A stretch of DNA of 64,000 bases from Chitinophagales bacterium (GTDB lineage Bacteria > Bacteroidota > Bacteroidia > Chitinophagales > Chitinophagaceae), in the NCBI GenBank assembly GCA_017303855.1, contig JAFLBL010000009.1:62001-126000 (forward strand), in the 5' to 3' direction. Below, in pieces: positions 44,830 through 52,806 of this stretch. Position 1 is the stretch's first letter. Each line of letters begins with the position of its first letter. A program made the translations under genes and the position numbers. The notes under the pieces are model-generated. The model did not search any database. It was not told the DNA's origin and saw only the letters and a program-made list of their open reading frames with translations.

Positions 44830-45807
44830 TTACCTGGGCACATCCATTCCCTGAATTATCTGGCGGATCACTTCATCCTCACTGATGCCTTCCATTTCCT
44901 TGTCCGGCGACAATATTATACGGTGCCGGAGCACGGGTGTGGCCACCGCCAGGATATCGTCCGGGGTAACAAAATCACGGCCTTGCATAGCCGCAATAGC
45001 TTTTGAAGCATTCATTATGGCCAGCGATGCCCGGGGAGAAGCGCCCAGGTAAATGGATTTATGATTTCTTGTCTGATGCACCAGTTTAGCCACAAACTGC
45101 AGCAGTTTCTCCTCTATTATCTGTCGTTTTATCTGCTGCCTGAGGGCGATTATCTGATCGGCATGCAGTGCGGGGCTGATCATGTCCAGGGGACTGGTGT
45201 TGCCCATCCCGTGAAACTGGCTGATGATGCTTAATTCCTCCGCTTCAGTAGGATAAGGCACCAGTATTTTAAAAAGAAAACGATCGAGCTGTGCTTCCGG
45301 CAAGCGGTAGGTACCCTCCTGCTCCACCGGGTTCTGTGTGGCCAGTACCATAAAGGGGGCCGCCATGGTATAGGTTTTACCGTCCACGGTAGCCTGCCGT
45401 TCTTCCATTATTTCCAGTAACGCCGATTGTGTTTTTGCCGGGGCCCGGTTTATTTCATCAACCAGTACAATATTGCTGAATATGGGTCCTTTTTTAAATT
45501 CAAAACTTGCTTCCCGGGGATTAAAGACCGGTGTCCCGAGCACATCAGAAGGCATCAGGTCCGGCGTGAATTGGATCCTGGAGAACCCCGCGTTCACACT
45601 TTTGGCTACCAGTTTTGCGGTCAGTGTTTTGGCCACACCGGGTACCCCTTCGATCAGTACATGCCCGTCCGCCAGTAATGCCGTGATGATCAGCTTTACC
45701 ATTTCATCCTGGCCCACAATGATTTTTTTAATTTCATTGCGGATGGACATAACCGCATCGTTTAATGCGGAGAGATCGGTGCGTTCCTGAAAAATCTGTT
45801 CTTCCAT
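44830..45807 (-). CDS. MoxR-family AAA+ ATPase
   Basis: 325 aa. Walker A is GVPGVAKT (residues 54-61), Walker B is VLVDEIN (114-120), sensor 1 is LATQNPVEQEGTYRLPEAQLDRF (about 148-170), and the C-terminal lid ends with LGASPRASLAIMNASKAIA and DDILAVATPVLRHRI. MoxR ATPases remodel or activate partner complexes, usually together with DUF58 or vWA proteins. It lies between DUF58 (12 bases) and DUF4350 (2 bases), so all are co-transcribed. Confidence 0.95.
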   Translation of the reverse strand: MEEQIFQERTDLSALNDAVMSIRNEIKKIIVGQDEMVKLIITALLADGHVLIEGVPGVAKTLTAKLVAKSVNAGFSRIQFTPDLMPSDVLGTPVFNPREASFEFKKGPIFSNIVLVDEINRAPAKTQSALLEIMEERQATVDGKTYTMAAPFMVLATQNPVEQEGTYRLPEAQLDRFLFKILVPYPTEAEELSIISQFHGMGNTSPLDMISPALHADQIIALRQQIKRQIIEEKLLQFVAKLVHQTRNHKSIYLGASPRASLAIMNASKAIAAMQGRDFVTPDDILAVATPVLRHRIILSPDKEMEGISEDEVIRQIIQGMDVPR

Positions 45808-45809
45808 AA

Positions 45810-47054
45810 TTATGCTTTTTGATAGAATGATTCCAATTGTTTATGAAATGCGGCCAGTTGTTTATCCGTAACGCCTGCCGCCTGTTCCAGCTGTTTAATA
45901 AACGTGACAATTTCCATAATTTCCTGCTCACCCACTCCCGATTTAAAATGCAGCAGTTGTACAAAATCTTCATTCAGTACACTGGTTGACAGTTTATACT
46001 TACTACGTATATGCTCCAGGAAATAGGCCGCCATTTTCCGGCATAGATTCCGGTGATCGCCTTTCCCATAATACAACCGGCCGATGGTTTTTACAAAATC
46101 AAGTGAATCATTCGCGGGTTTACGGATCACCGGAATATAGCGTTGCCGGCGCCGCATTTCCATCCCTACATACACTACCAGTAATCCCGCGAGTAACCAG
46201 AATGCCGCCCTGAACGGATGATCACCTGCCTCATTCTTCATATTCATCAGCACGGACAACCAGCCTTTCTTTTTCTGATTAGCAGCATAGTCCGGTTTTT
46301 TACGCTGGTAGTATTCGTCCCAGATTATCGTTTGTACATCCGGACGGATTACCGACAAGGCTTTTTCGTAATAACCGATATTCTGTTTGTGCAATAAAAA
46401 ATAATTGCTGAAAGCAAGTGGTTCAAGGTGTACATAAAAATTTCCTTCCCCGGTACGCAGGCGGATAAAGGTTGGCTTGCCGGCCTCATCATGGCCCAGC
46501 ACCTGTGTGGTCGCGGAATCCACGCGGGTAAAATAGGAATAAAACGTACGGCCGGGATACTGGTAGGCAACGGTGTCCTGAAATGGAGGTGTATGCAGGT
46601 AAAAATTCGCACCGTCCTTATCCGCATCCGACTGGAAATAGGACAGATCAAATGAATTGCTGCCGCAACCCAGCCGGTCATCGGCTTCTGAAGAAATATA
46701 ACGGGCGCTGATAAATACATCATTCCCCGCTTTGGCAAAAGAAATCAACTGGTTCATTTCCGCTTCATCCGCCCCGAATCTTTCTGTAATAGCTATATAT
46801 GCCTGTCCGGGACTATAGGCAGATACCGAATCCCAGAATCCCGGTTCTTTACGGGTCACTTTAACTTTTGCCCCGGGAAACAAATACTTCAGATTAGAAA
46901 ATGCCACATAGGTCGCATACGGAATCTTGTCCTGCCGCCGCAGGGTTACCCGCTGATCGACCTGGCGTTTTTGTTCACTCTTTCGGGTGAGGAATAAAGC
47001 CAGCAACGCACCCAGCAGCAGTACGCCCAACAGATATGGTATAAACTTTTTCAC
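45810..47054 (-). CDS. DUF4350 domain membrane protein
   Basis: 414 aa. There is an N-terminal membrane segment (YLLGVLLLGALLALFL) and a periplasmic domain (about residues 25-265). That domain has the DUF4350 pattern SPGQAYIAITERFGADEAEMNQLISFAKAGNDVFISA, a glutamine-amidotransferase-like fold without a clear nucleophile Cys. A second membrane segment (AAFWLLAGLLVVYVGMEMRRR, about 281-301) and a helical cytosolic tail follow. It sits two bases from the DUF4129 gene and two from moxR. Its function is unknown; the topology suggests it carries a periplasmic signal to the cytosolic ATPase. Confidence 0.8.
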   Translation of the reverse strand: MKKFIPYLLGVLLLGALLALFLTRKSEQKRQVDQRVTLRRQDKIPYATYVAFSNLKYLFPGAKVKVTRKEPGFWDSVSAYSPGQAYIAITERFGADEAEMNQLISFAKAGNDVFISARYISSEADDRLGCGSNSFDLSYFQSDADKDGANFYLHTPPFQDTVAYQYPGRTFYSYFTRVDSATTQVLGHDEAGKPTFIRLRTGEGNFYVHLEPLAFSNYFLLHKQNIGYYEKALSVIRPDVQTIIWDEYYQRKKPDYAANQKKKGWLSVLMNMKNEAGDHPFRAAFWLLAGLLVVYVGMEMRRRQRYIPVIRKPANDSLDFVKTIGRLYYGKGDHRNLCRKMAAYFLEHIRSKYKLSTSVLNEDFVQLLHFKSGVGEQEIMEIVTFIKQLEQAAGVTDKQLAAFHKQLESFYQKA

Positions 47055-47056
47055 CT

Positions 47057-47881
47057 TCAGTGCTTGCTTTCAAATTGACTGATATCATTACTGATTTGCC
47101 GGTAGGCCGATTCAGATACGCTGAATTGTCCGTACCAGCTGTATTCATAGTGCAGGGTGATCCGGGAAAAGCCGGTGTAATACGGTGTGTTATACAATTG
47201 CATCAGGTAATCCAAATTGGTTTTATCCTGCTGGTAACGGATGATGTTTTTTACCGACAGTTCTTTTAATAAGCGCAGGAACTGTAATCGAACCGCCATC
47301 CGGTAATCGCCCTTTTTCTCCGCTTTTTCAATCTCCTTCTGGTACGCAATGGCAAATATATCTTCCGGCATTTCAGGCTCATCTTCCTCCGTAGTTATAT
47401 TCACCGGCCGTTTCTTCCGGAAAAGCCCCACATTACTTTCCGCCAGGTAAAAAATGATGATACCGGCAAAAACAGTAATAATAATCAGCCAGACCAGGGT
47501 TTTAAACCAGGGCTGCACCGTTACTGGCTGATAAGCGCTTCCCGTTTTTTTTTGCTTTTTAGTTTCAAAGGTCGCGTTGGCATACCAGAAATCATCCTCC
47601 TGTTGCAGCCGGCTGACGGTGGAATCCGGCAAGGAGCGACGTTGTATTCGCAGTGAGTCGTCTGTACCCAGGGTCAGAAAGGGCGTGGTTTCTGTATCGG
47701 ATTCTTCAGCTACCTGTTCATCCACCTGCACCGCATCCTCTGTTGGTTCGGCTGTAACCGTTACCACCGTATCTGCTTCCTGTGCACAAACAGTGGCGGG
47801 GAGCAGTATGCATAAAAGGGTTAACCGGAAGAAGCGGGTGAAGGATAAGGCGGTAATATGCAGGCGGGATTTCAGCAACAC
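47057..47881 (-). CDS. DUF4129-like membrane protein
   Basis: 274 aa. A signal-like N-terminus (FRLTLLCILLPATVCAQE) is followed by an acidic Thr/Glu-rich linker and a membrane segment (TLVWLIIITVFAGIIIFYLAE, about residues 130-150). The cytosolic end has YRMAVRLQFLRLLKELSVKNIIRYQQDKTNLDYLMQLY and HYEYSWYGQFSVSESAYRQI, the DUF4129 signature. The same domain is found in proteins next to MoxR and DUF58 in many bacteria. It is directly contiguous with the SpoIIM gene. Confidence 0.8.
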   Translation of the reverse strand: MLLKSRLHITALSFTRFFRLTLLCILLPATVCAQEADTVVTVTAEPTEDAVQVDEQVAEESDTETTPFLTLGTDDSLRIQRRSLPDSTVSRLQQEDDFWYANATFETKKQKKTGSAYQPVTVQPWFKTLVWLIIITVFAGIIIFYLAESNVGLFRKKRPVNITTEEDEPEMPEDIFAIAYQKEIEKAEKKGDYRMAVRLQFLRLLKELSVKNIIRYQQDKTNLDYLMQLYNTPYYTGFSRITLHYEYSWYGQFSVSESAYRQISNDISQFESKH

Positions 47882-48850
47882 TTATTCTTCCTCCTCATTT
47901 AACTGTACCAGTAACCGCTTTTGCAAACGGATCGGATAAATGATAAAATACCAGATTACAAACAGGATTGACAGGGCAAAAACGGCTGTTGTAAGCCAGG
48001 AAACATTATTATAGAGACGGGTAATAAATCCCTCAAAAAAAGCGGCCAGCGCGAAAACCGGCAATAAACCGATAATAATTTTCACCCCATCCTTGGCTCC
48101 CTTTTTAAACGCGTCCATTCGTTTAATGGTGCCGGGAAATAAAAACCCTTTCCCCAGAATCAACCCGGCTCCTCCCGCCAGAATAATGGCTGTAATTTCC
48201 AGTGTACCGTGTACAAACACAACCAGCCAGAAATCTATACCCAGTCCTTTAGCGGCGAAAATCTGATCAAACACACCCACCATCACACCGGTTTCTGCCA
48301 TATCATACAAGGTGGGTAAGCCGAGCAATATACCGGCGGCGAACATACGAAGGGCAACCCCGATATTATTAACCATTATACCCAGCCAGGTAAGCAGGCT
48401 GTTGCCGTTTTCATAGATGCCAAAGGGATTCCCTTTGGCTATATTTTCATGTGTGGTTTCGATATAGTTACTGCCCAGTACTTCAAGGGGAATATCCGGA
48501 TCTTTGGAAGCAGTAAAAAAACCAATGGCAAAAAACAAGCTGAAGTACAGAAAAGCGAAAAACAGGATGCCGTGATGTTTCCGGATCGTAAGCGGCAGGT
48601 CATATTTCCAGAACTTAAAAATGCGGTTGGATTCTTCTTTCCTGTTTTTGTAAATATCCAGGTAGACCCTGGACGCCTGCGCATTGATATAAGAAGTGAC
48701 TTTCCCGGATGGGTAAAACGTTTTGGCATAGGCCAGATCATCCACCAGCTGGGTAAAGGAAGCGGCCATATCATCCGGATCATCGGGTGGCATGTGCTGA
48801 TCTTTTAACCACCGGTCTTTATTTTTCTTTATAAACAGGGCTTCGCGCAA
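47882..48850 (-). CDS. SpoIIM-family membrane protein (stage II sporulation protein M-like)
   Basis: 322 aa from a TTG start at 48850, which gives MREALFIKKNKDRW, the usual beginning of this group. A cytosolic helical domain of about 100 residues (FTQLVDDLAYAKTFYPSGKVTSYINAQASRVYLDIYKNRK) precedes about five membrane segments with FVHGTLEITAIILAGGAGLILG (about 211-232). In spore formers SpoIIM is part of the engulfment machine; this organism shows no other sporulation genes, so the role here is different and unknown. It is the first gene of the operon and divergent from the RDD gene. Confidence 0.88.
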   Translation of the reverse strand: MREALFIKKNKDRWLKDQHMPPDDPDDMAASFTQLVDDLAYAKTFYPSGKVTSYINAQASRVYLDIYKNRKEESNRIFKFWKYDLPLTIRKHHGILFFAFLYFSLFFAIGFFTASKDPDIPLEVLGSNYIETTHENIAKGNPFGIYENGNSLLTWLGIMVNNIGVALRMFAAGILLGLPTLYDMAETGVMVGVFDQIFAAKGLGIDFWLVVFVHGTLEITAIILAGGAGLILGKGFLFPGTIKRMDAFKKGAKDGVKIIIGLLPVFALAAFFEGFITRLYNNVSWLTTAVFALSILFVIWYFIIYPIRLQKRLLVQLNEEEE

Positions 48851-48945
48851 ATGTGGTAATTTGCTCGTAAAATACTATTTTTAAAACAAGAAATGACGGC
48901 CGGCTTTAAATAAAATTATACCGGCAGCAGTGAACCCGAAACATC

Positions 48946-49761
48946 ATGTCAGTATTAAAGATCCCCACCAATTTCAACATCGACCTCGAGTTTGAAATTC
49001 CTGAATTCTACCGGCGGTTCCTGGCGGTCATTATGGACTATATCATCCTTTTTTTCTACAATATGCTGGCCTCCGCAATTATAAAATCAATAGCCGGCAC
49101 GATGGATATCTGGGATATGGAAAGCCAATATAATCTGCATTGGCTGGCCATAGTGGTGATTTTACTACCGATCCTGTTTTACCATGTGGTAATGGAGATT
49201 TCACTAAACGGCCAGACCATCGGAAAACGGGTAATGCGTATACGGGTCGTCAATGAAAACGGAGGCAAAGCCAGCATGAGCCAGTTCTTCATCCGCTGGT
49301 TGTTGCGGGATATCTGGTTCCTGATCATACTGGCGATCGGCATGCAGAAGCAGGAAATGGGCGACAAATATTCTTCCCTCTTTCTGATTTTCGCAGTACT
49401 TGGTTTTTTTATTGCCGATATTGTACTCGTGGTATCGGGCAAAAAGGGGCAACGTATCGGCGATCTGCTGGCTAAAACCATCCTCATACGTACCCATGCA
49501 AAAGGAGATATAGAAGACACCGTTTTTATTGAAGTGGCGGACAGTTACGTCCCCTCTTTTCCGCAGATTATGCAGCTGAGTGACAAAGACATCAATGCCA
49601 TAAAGAGTATCCTGGAGACAGCGCGGAGAAAAGGCGATTACCAGATGGCCGAATCCGCCGCCGCAAAAATAAAGGCACACCTGAAAATTGAAACAGGTAT
49701 GCCTTCTTTTGATTTTCTTGATGTATTGCTGAAAGATTATAATTATCTGTCGGCAAACTGA
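48946..49761 (+). CDS. RDD-family membrane protein
   Basis: 271 aa. The RDD domain spans about residues 20-185 with three or four membrane segments: FYRRFLAVIMDYIILFFYNML, then NLHWLAIVVILLPILFYHVV, then SLNGQTIGKRVMRIRVVNENG, the typical basic loop, and a last pair of helices. A cytosolic C-terminal tail of about 80 helical residues follows. RDD genes are regularly found beside SpoIIM, DUF4129 and MoxR genes, so it likely belongs to the same membrane system although it is transcribed divergently. Substrate and role are unknown. Confidence 0.88.
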   Translation: MSVLKIPTNFNIDLEFEIPEFYRRFLAVIMDYIILFFYNMLASAIIKSIAGTMDIWDMESQYNLHWLAIVVILLPILFYHVVMEISLNGQTIGKRVMRIRVVNENGGKASMSQFFIRWLLRDIWFLIILAIGMQKQEMGDKYSSLFLIFAVLGFFIADIVLVVSGKKGQRIGDLLAKTILIRTHAKGDIEDTVFIEVADSYVPSFPQIMQLSDKDINAIKSILETARRKGDYQMAESAAAKIKAHLKIETGMPSFDFLDVLLKDYNYLSAN

Positions 49762-49773
49762 TTTCCGGTTATA

Positions 49774-50238
49774 CTAGGCCGCCATAATCGCTCCCATTCC
49801 ACCCAGCAACAAAGCCAGTACGAAGAATGCGATAAAGATGATCGTGATAATTCCCATATAACGGAACGTGGCTTTCAGGTTACGTAACCCTTCGTTAAGT
49901 GCCAGCTGATCATTCGCATTAATGGCGGTGCGGATATAATTCGCAAAACGCAGGGTAAACAGGCAGGGGAAGAAATAAATCAGGGCCACTATGATATAGG
50001 TAACCATCATGGTAACGCCGAGCCCCGCGGACGCGCTGCTGCCAAATTCTCTGTCAAATTCGCTGGTTGCTTTTGACATCGCCATTGAAGCAAAAATGCC
50101 CATTAAAACCATCAGCACGCACATTACCATTCCCACAATGGCCAGCAGACGGGCCCAGGAAGCTGTTTCTTTTAAATGACCTGTACTGGTGGAATCGAGG
50201 CTGAGTCCGAATAATGAATTGTCCTGTTGTTGTTCCAT
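49774..50238 (-). CDS. Small membrane protein, DUF5362-like
   Basis: 154 aa. Four hydrophobic segments are seen: LLAIVGMVMCVLMVLMGIFASMA, VTMMVTYIIVALIYFFPCLFTLRFA, and two at the C-terminus in GIITIIFIAFFVLALLLGGMG. A short cytosolic loop with AINANDQLALNEGLRNLKATFRY joins the halves, a pattern found in DUF5362 and related small membrane proteins of Bacteroidota. Function is unknown. Its promoter overlaps the 3' flank of proS. It is convergent with the RDD gene, 12 bases apart. Confidence 0.7.
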   Translation of the reverse strand: MEQQQDNSLFGLSLDSTSTGHLKETASWARLLAIVGMVMCVLMVLMGIFASMAMSKATSEFDREFGSSASAGLGVTMMVTYIIVALIYFFPCLFTLRFANYIRTAINANDQLALNEGLRNLKATFRYMGIITIIFIAFFVLALLLGGMGAIMAA

Positions 50239-50261
50239 ATTGAGTTGATTTTAGGTTTGAG

Positions 50262-50293
50262 TAAATATAAAACTCCGGCCAGTATACTGCAAA
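50262..50293 (-). promoter_or_regulatory. Promoter of the DUF5362-like gene
   Basis: On the minus strand TTTG (50290-50293), a 20-base spacer and TATATTTA (50262-50269) fit the -33/-7 pattern with one mismatch. Predicted +1 near 50257 gives a 19-base leader. Confidence 0.5.
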
Positions 50294-50321
50294 TTATTTT
50301 ACAATTAACCAACCGGAGTTT
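50270..50321 (-). terminator. Possible long-loop terminator of proS overlapping the next promoter
   Basis: A perfect 9-bp inverted repeat AAACTCCGG (50270-50278) and CCGGAGTTT (50313-50321) with a 34-base loop follows the proS stop, and TATATTT follows on the minus strand. The loop contains the -33 element of the next gene, so the structure may end proS transcripts or act as an operator. Confidence 0.4.
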
Positions 50322-50342
50322 GGATAAATCAGGTAAGAATGC

Positions 50343-51821
50343 TTAGTAAGCCCTGGCGAATAAAACCCGCTGAACGGAAGGATTACCAGTCAGGATACAT
50401 TGTCCCGCTTCCTGCGGGTTGTCCAGCGGAATACAACGGATAGTCGCTTTGGTCTTTTCCTTAATGGCTTCTTCCGTCTCCGCCGTTCCATCCCAGTGTG
50501 CCGACACAAAGCCCCCTTTACCATCCAGCAGTTGAACAAACTCCTCCCAGCTGTTGGCGATTGTAATATGCTCTTCCCGGAAACTTTTTGCCTTATTGAA
50601 CATGTATTGCTGGATATCCGCCAGCAGGTCATTCACATACCCGGCTATACCATCCAGGCTCACTACATTTTTTTCTTTGGTATCCCGGCGGGCCACTTCC
50701 ACCACATTTTTCTCCAGGTCCCTGGCACCAATGGCCAGCCTCACCGGCACCCCTTTCATTTCATATTCCGCAAATTTCCATCCCGGCCTGGCATTATCGT
50801 TATCATCATACTTCACCCGGATACCTAATGCTTTGAGTTCGTCCATTATGGCCTGTACTTTGGCATCGATCTGTGCTTTTTGTTCATCCCCTTTGTAAAT
50901 GGGTACAATCACCACCTGGTGCGGTGCAATACGGGGTGGAAGCACGAGTCCCTGGTCATCACTATGCGCCATTACCAGGGCGCCGATCAGCCGGGTACTT
51001 ACGCCCCAGCTGGTTGCCCATACATATTCCAGTTTATTTTCTTTATCGCTGAATTTCACATCAAAGGCTTTGGCAAAATTCTGACCCAGAAAATGGGAGG
51101 TACCCGCCTGCAGGGCTTTGCCGTCCTGCATCAGGGCTTCAATGCAATAGGTATCTTCCGCACCGGCAAAGCGTTCGCTGGCCGATTTTACGCCTTTGAT
51201 AACGGGAACGGCCATCCAGTTTTCAACAAAATCGGCATATACATGAAGCATTTTAACGGCTTCTTCCACGGCTTCATTTTTCGTGGCATGGGCGGTATGT
51301 CCTTCCTGCCATAAAAATTCCGCAGTACGCAGAAAAAGCCGGGTCCTCATTTCCCAGCGAACCACATTGGCCCATTGGTTGACCAGGATGGGCAGGTCGC
51401 GGTACGACTGAATCCAGTCTTTGTAGGTATTCCAGATAATGGCTTCACTGGTTGGACGAACCACCAGTTCCTCTTCCAGCTTTGCCTCAGGATCCACCAT
51501 CAGTTTCCCTTTTTTGTTTGGATCCGCTTTTAGCCGGTAATGGGTAACAATAGCACATTCCTTGGCAAAGCCCTCCGCGTTCTTTTCCTCCGCTTCAAAA
51601 AGGGATTTGGGTACAAAAAGCGGGAAATAGGCATTGACGTGACCGGTGTCTTTGAACATTTTATCCAGGGCATCGCGCATATGTTCCCAGAGGGCAAACC
51701 CATAGGGTTTAATTACCATGCAACCCCTTACCGCGGAATAATCCGCCAGTTCTCCCTTCAGAATTAGGTCATTATACCATTGGGAATAATCCGTGGCCCT
51801 TGATGTGATTTCTTTACTCAT
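50343..51821 (-). CDS. proS: Prolyl-tRNA synthetase, archaeal/eukaryote-like type
   Basis: 492 aa without the editing insertion of the long bacterial form. Class II motif 2 is [26 protein letters not shown] and motif 3 lies near [28 protein letters not shown]. The anticodon-binding domain follows, then a C-terminal domain ending [14 protein letters not shown] with the C-terminal Tyr typical of this type. It charges tRNA-Pro in the cytosol. A possible -7 box TACTTTTG (51947-51954) would give a leader of about 120 bases. Confidence 0.96.
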   Translation of the reverse strand: MSKEITSRATDYSQWYNDLILKGELADYSAVRGCMVIKPYGFALWEHMRDALDKMFKDTGHVNAYFPLFVPKSLFEAEEKNAEGFAKECAIVTHYRLKADPNKKGKLMVDPEAKLEEELVVRPTSEAIIWNTYKDWIQSYRDLPILVNQWANVVRWEMRTRLFLRTAEFLWQEGHTAHATKNEAVEEAVKMLHVYADFVENWMAVPVIKGVKSASERFAGAEDTYCIEALMQDGKALQAGTSHFLGQNFAKAFDVKFSDKENKLEYVWATSWGVSTRLIGALVMAHSDDQGLVLPPRIAPHQVVIVPIYKGDEQKAQIDAKVQAIMDELKALGIRVKYDDNDNARPGWKFAEYEMKGVPVRLAIGARDLEKNVVEVARRDTKEKNVVSLDGIAGYVNDLLADIQQYMFNKAKSFREEHITIANSWEEFVQLLDGKGGFVSAHWDGTAETEEAIKEKTKATIRCIPLDNPQEAGQCILTGNPSVQRVLFARAY

Positions 51822-51988
51822 ACTTCAATGTTTAATCGCCATACAGGCTTTATATCTTATTTAACACGCAGATATACAATAATCCGCGAAATCATTTTAA
51901 AATTTGTACCGGAAACGCAAACGTTTGTTTCGTATCTAAAGTCGCACAAAAGTAGTAACTTCAACTTTAACCCGATAAACCATTTGCC

Positions 51989-52720
51989 ATGAAATCATCT
52001 ATTTTGCTCCTGGCATTGTCTGTAGCCGCACTCAGCAGCTGTACCACCGCATATAAAACAGGTCAGACACCTGACGATGTATATTACTCCCCTGTACGTC
52101 CGCAGGACGAATATGTACGTATGGAAAAAGAAGACGACCGTAGTTACCGGTATGAGGAGGATTATTATGAAGACCGTTATCTCCGGATGAAAGTGCGTAA
52201 CCGCTACCAGTGGTATGACCTGAATGACTGGTATGCCTATGAAAGATGGGGATTTGGTCACAACTATTACTACGGATCTTATTATAATCCTTATAATACC
52301 TGGAATTATTATTACAATCCCTATTGCTCCCATACCATGTATGCCAATACCCGGTTTACCACTACGTATACCAAACCCCGCGTGGTCAACCTGAATACGT
52401 ATAATAATTCCGGCAACATAGCCTCCAATCCGAAAGTAACATTCAGCAATCCCAAGTATAATATACCGGGCAACAACAATAACACCTATACGAATAACAG
52501 CAACAATTCCTACAGTGCCCCGCGCAACAGCAGCAGCAGTGCCAGTTCGGGCAGCAATGCGGGAAATGTGCTCCGGTCAATTTTTGGTGGAGGCAGCAGC
52601 AACAATTCTTCCTCCAGCAGTTCGTCCGGACATAATACATCCACACAATCGTCTTCTTCCAGCAGTTCATCCGGCAGTTCCGGTTCTTCTGGCAGCAGCG
52701 CACCGGTCCGCAGGTTTTAA
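51989..52720 (+). CDS. Tyr-rich and Ser/Asn-rich surface lipoprotein
   Basis: 243 aa. Lipoprotein signal peptide with lipobox LSSC (Cys18). The mature protein has an acidic segment (residues about 40-70), a block very rich in Tyr, Asn and Trp (about 75-115) and a C-terminal half of Asn, Ser and Gly runs that ends in SAPVRRF. It is low complexity and probably disordered. No enzyme motif is present. It could coat the surface or link to a matrix, but that is a guess. It precedes the FadL-like gene by 86 bases. Confidence 0.72.
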   Translation: MKSSILLLALSVAALSSCTTAYKTGQTPDDVYYSPVRPQDEYVRMEKEDDRSYRYEEDYYEDRYLRMKVRNRYQWYDLNDWYAYERWGFGHNYYYGSYYNPYNTWNYYYNPYCSHTMYANTRFTTTYTKPRVVNLNTYNNSGNIASNPKVTFSNPKYNIPGNNNNTYTNNSNNSYSAPRNSSSSASSGSNAGNVLRSIFGGGSSNNSSSSSSSGHNTSTQSSSSSSSSGSSGSSGSSAPVRRF

Positions 52721-52757
52721 TAATTAATATAACCTCCGATGAACCGGCCCTTGTTAC

Positions 52758-52786
52758 GTTCAGTAAATCTGAACAGTTTATTTACT
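52758..52786. promoter_or_regulatory. Overlapping dyads before the FadL-like gene
   Basis: GTTCAG-TAAAT-CTGAAC (52758-52774) and AGTAAAT-N11-ATTTACT (52762-52786) are two interleaved perfect palindromes 20-49 bases before the ATG at 52807. They look like operator sites or alternative RNA hairpins. Confidence 0.45.
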
Positions 52787-52806
52787 ACCTGTAATTCAGC
52801 CTGATC

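Noticed and set aside
52443..52703. Cys-rich 86-codon minus-strand frame
   Set aside because: Its Cys runs are the reverse reading of Ser/Asn codon runs in the lipoprotein gene.
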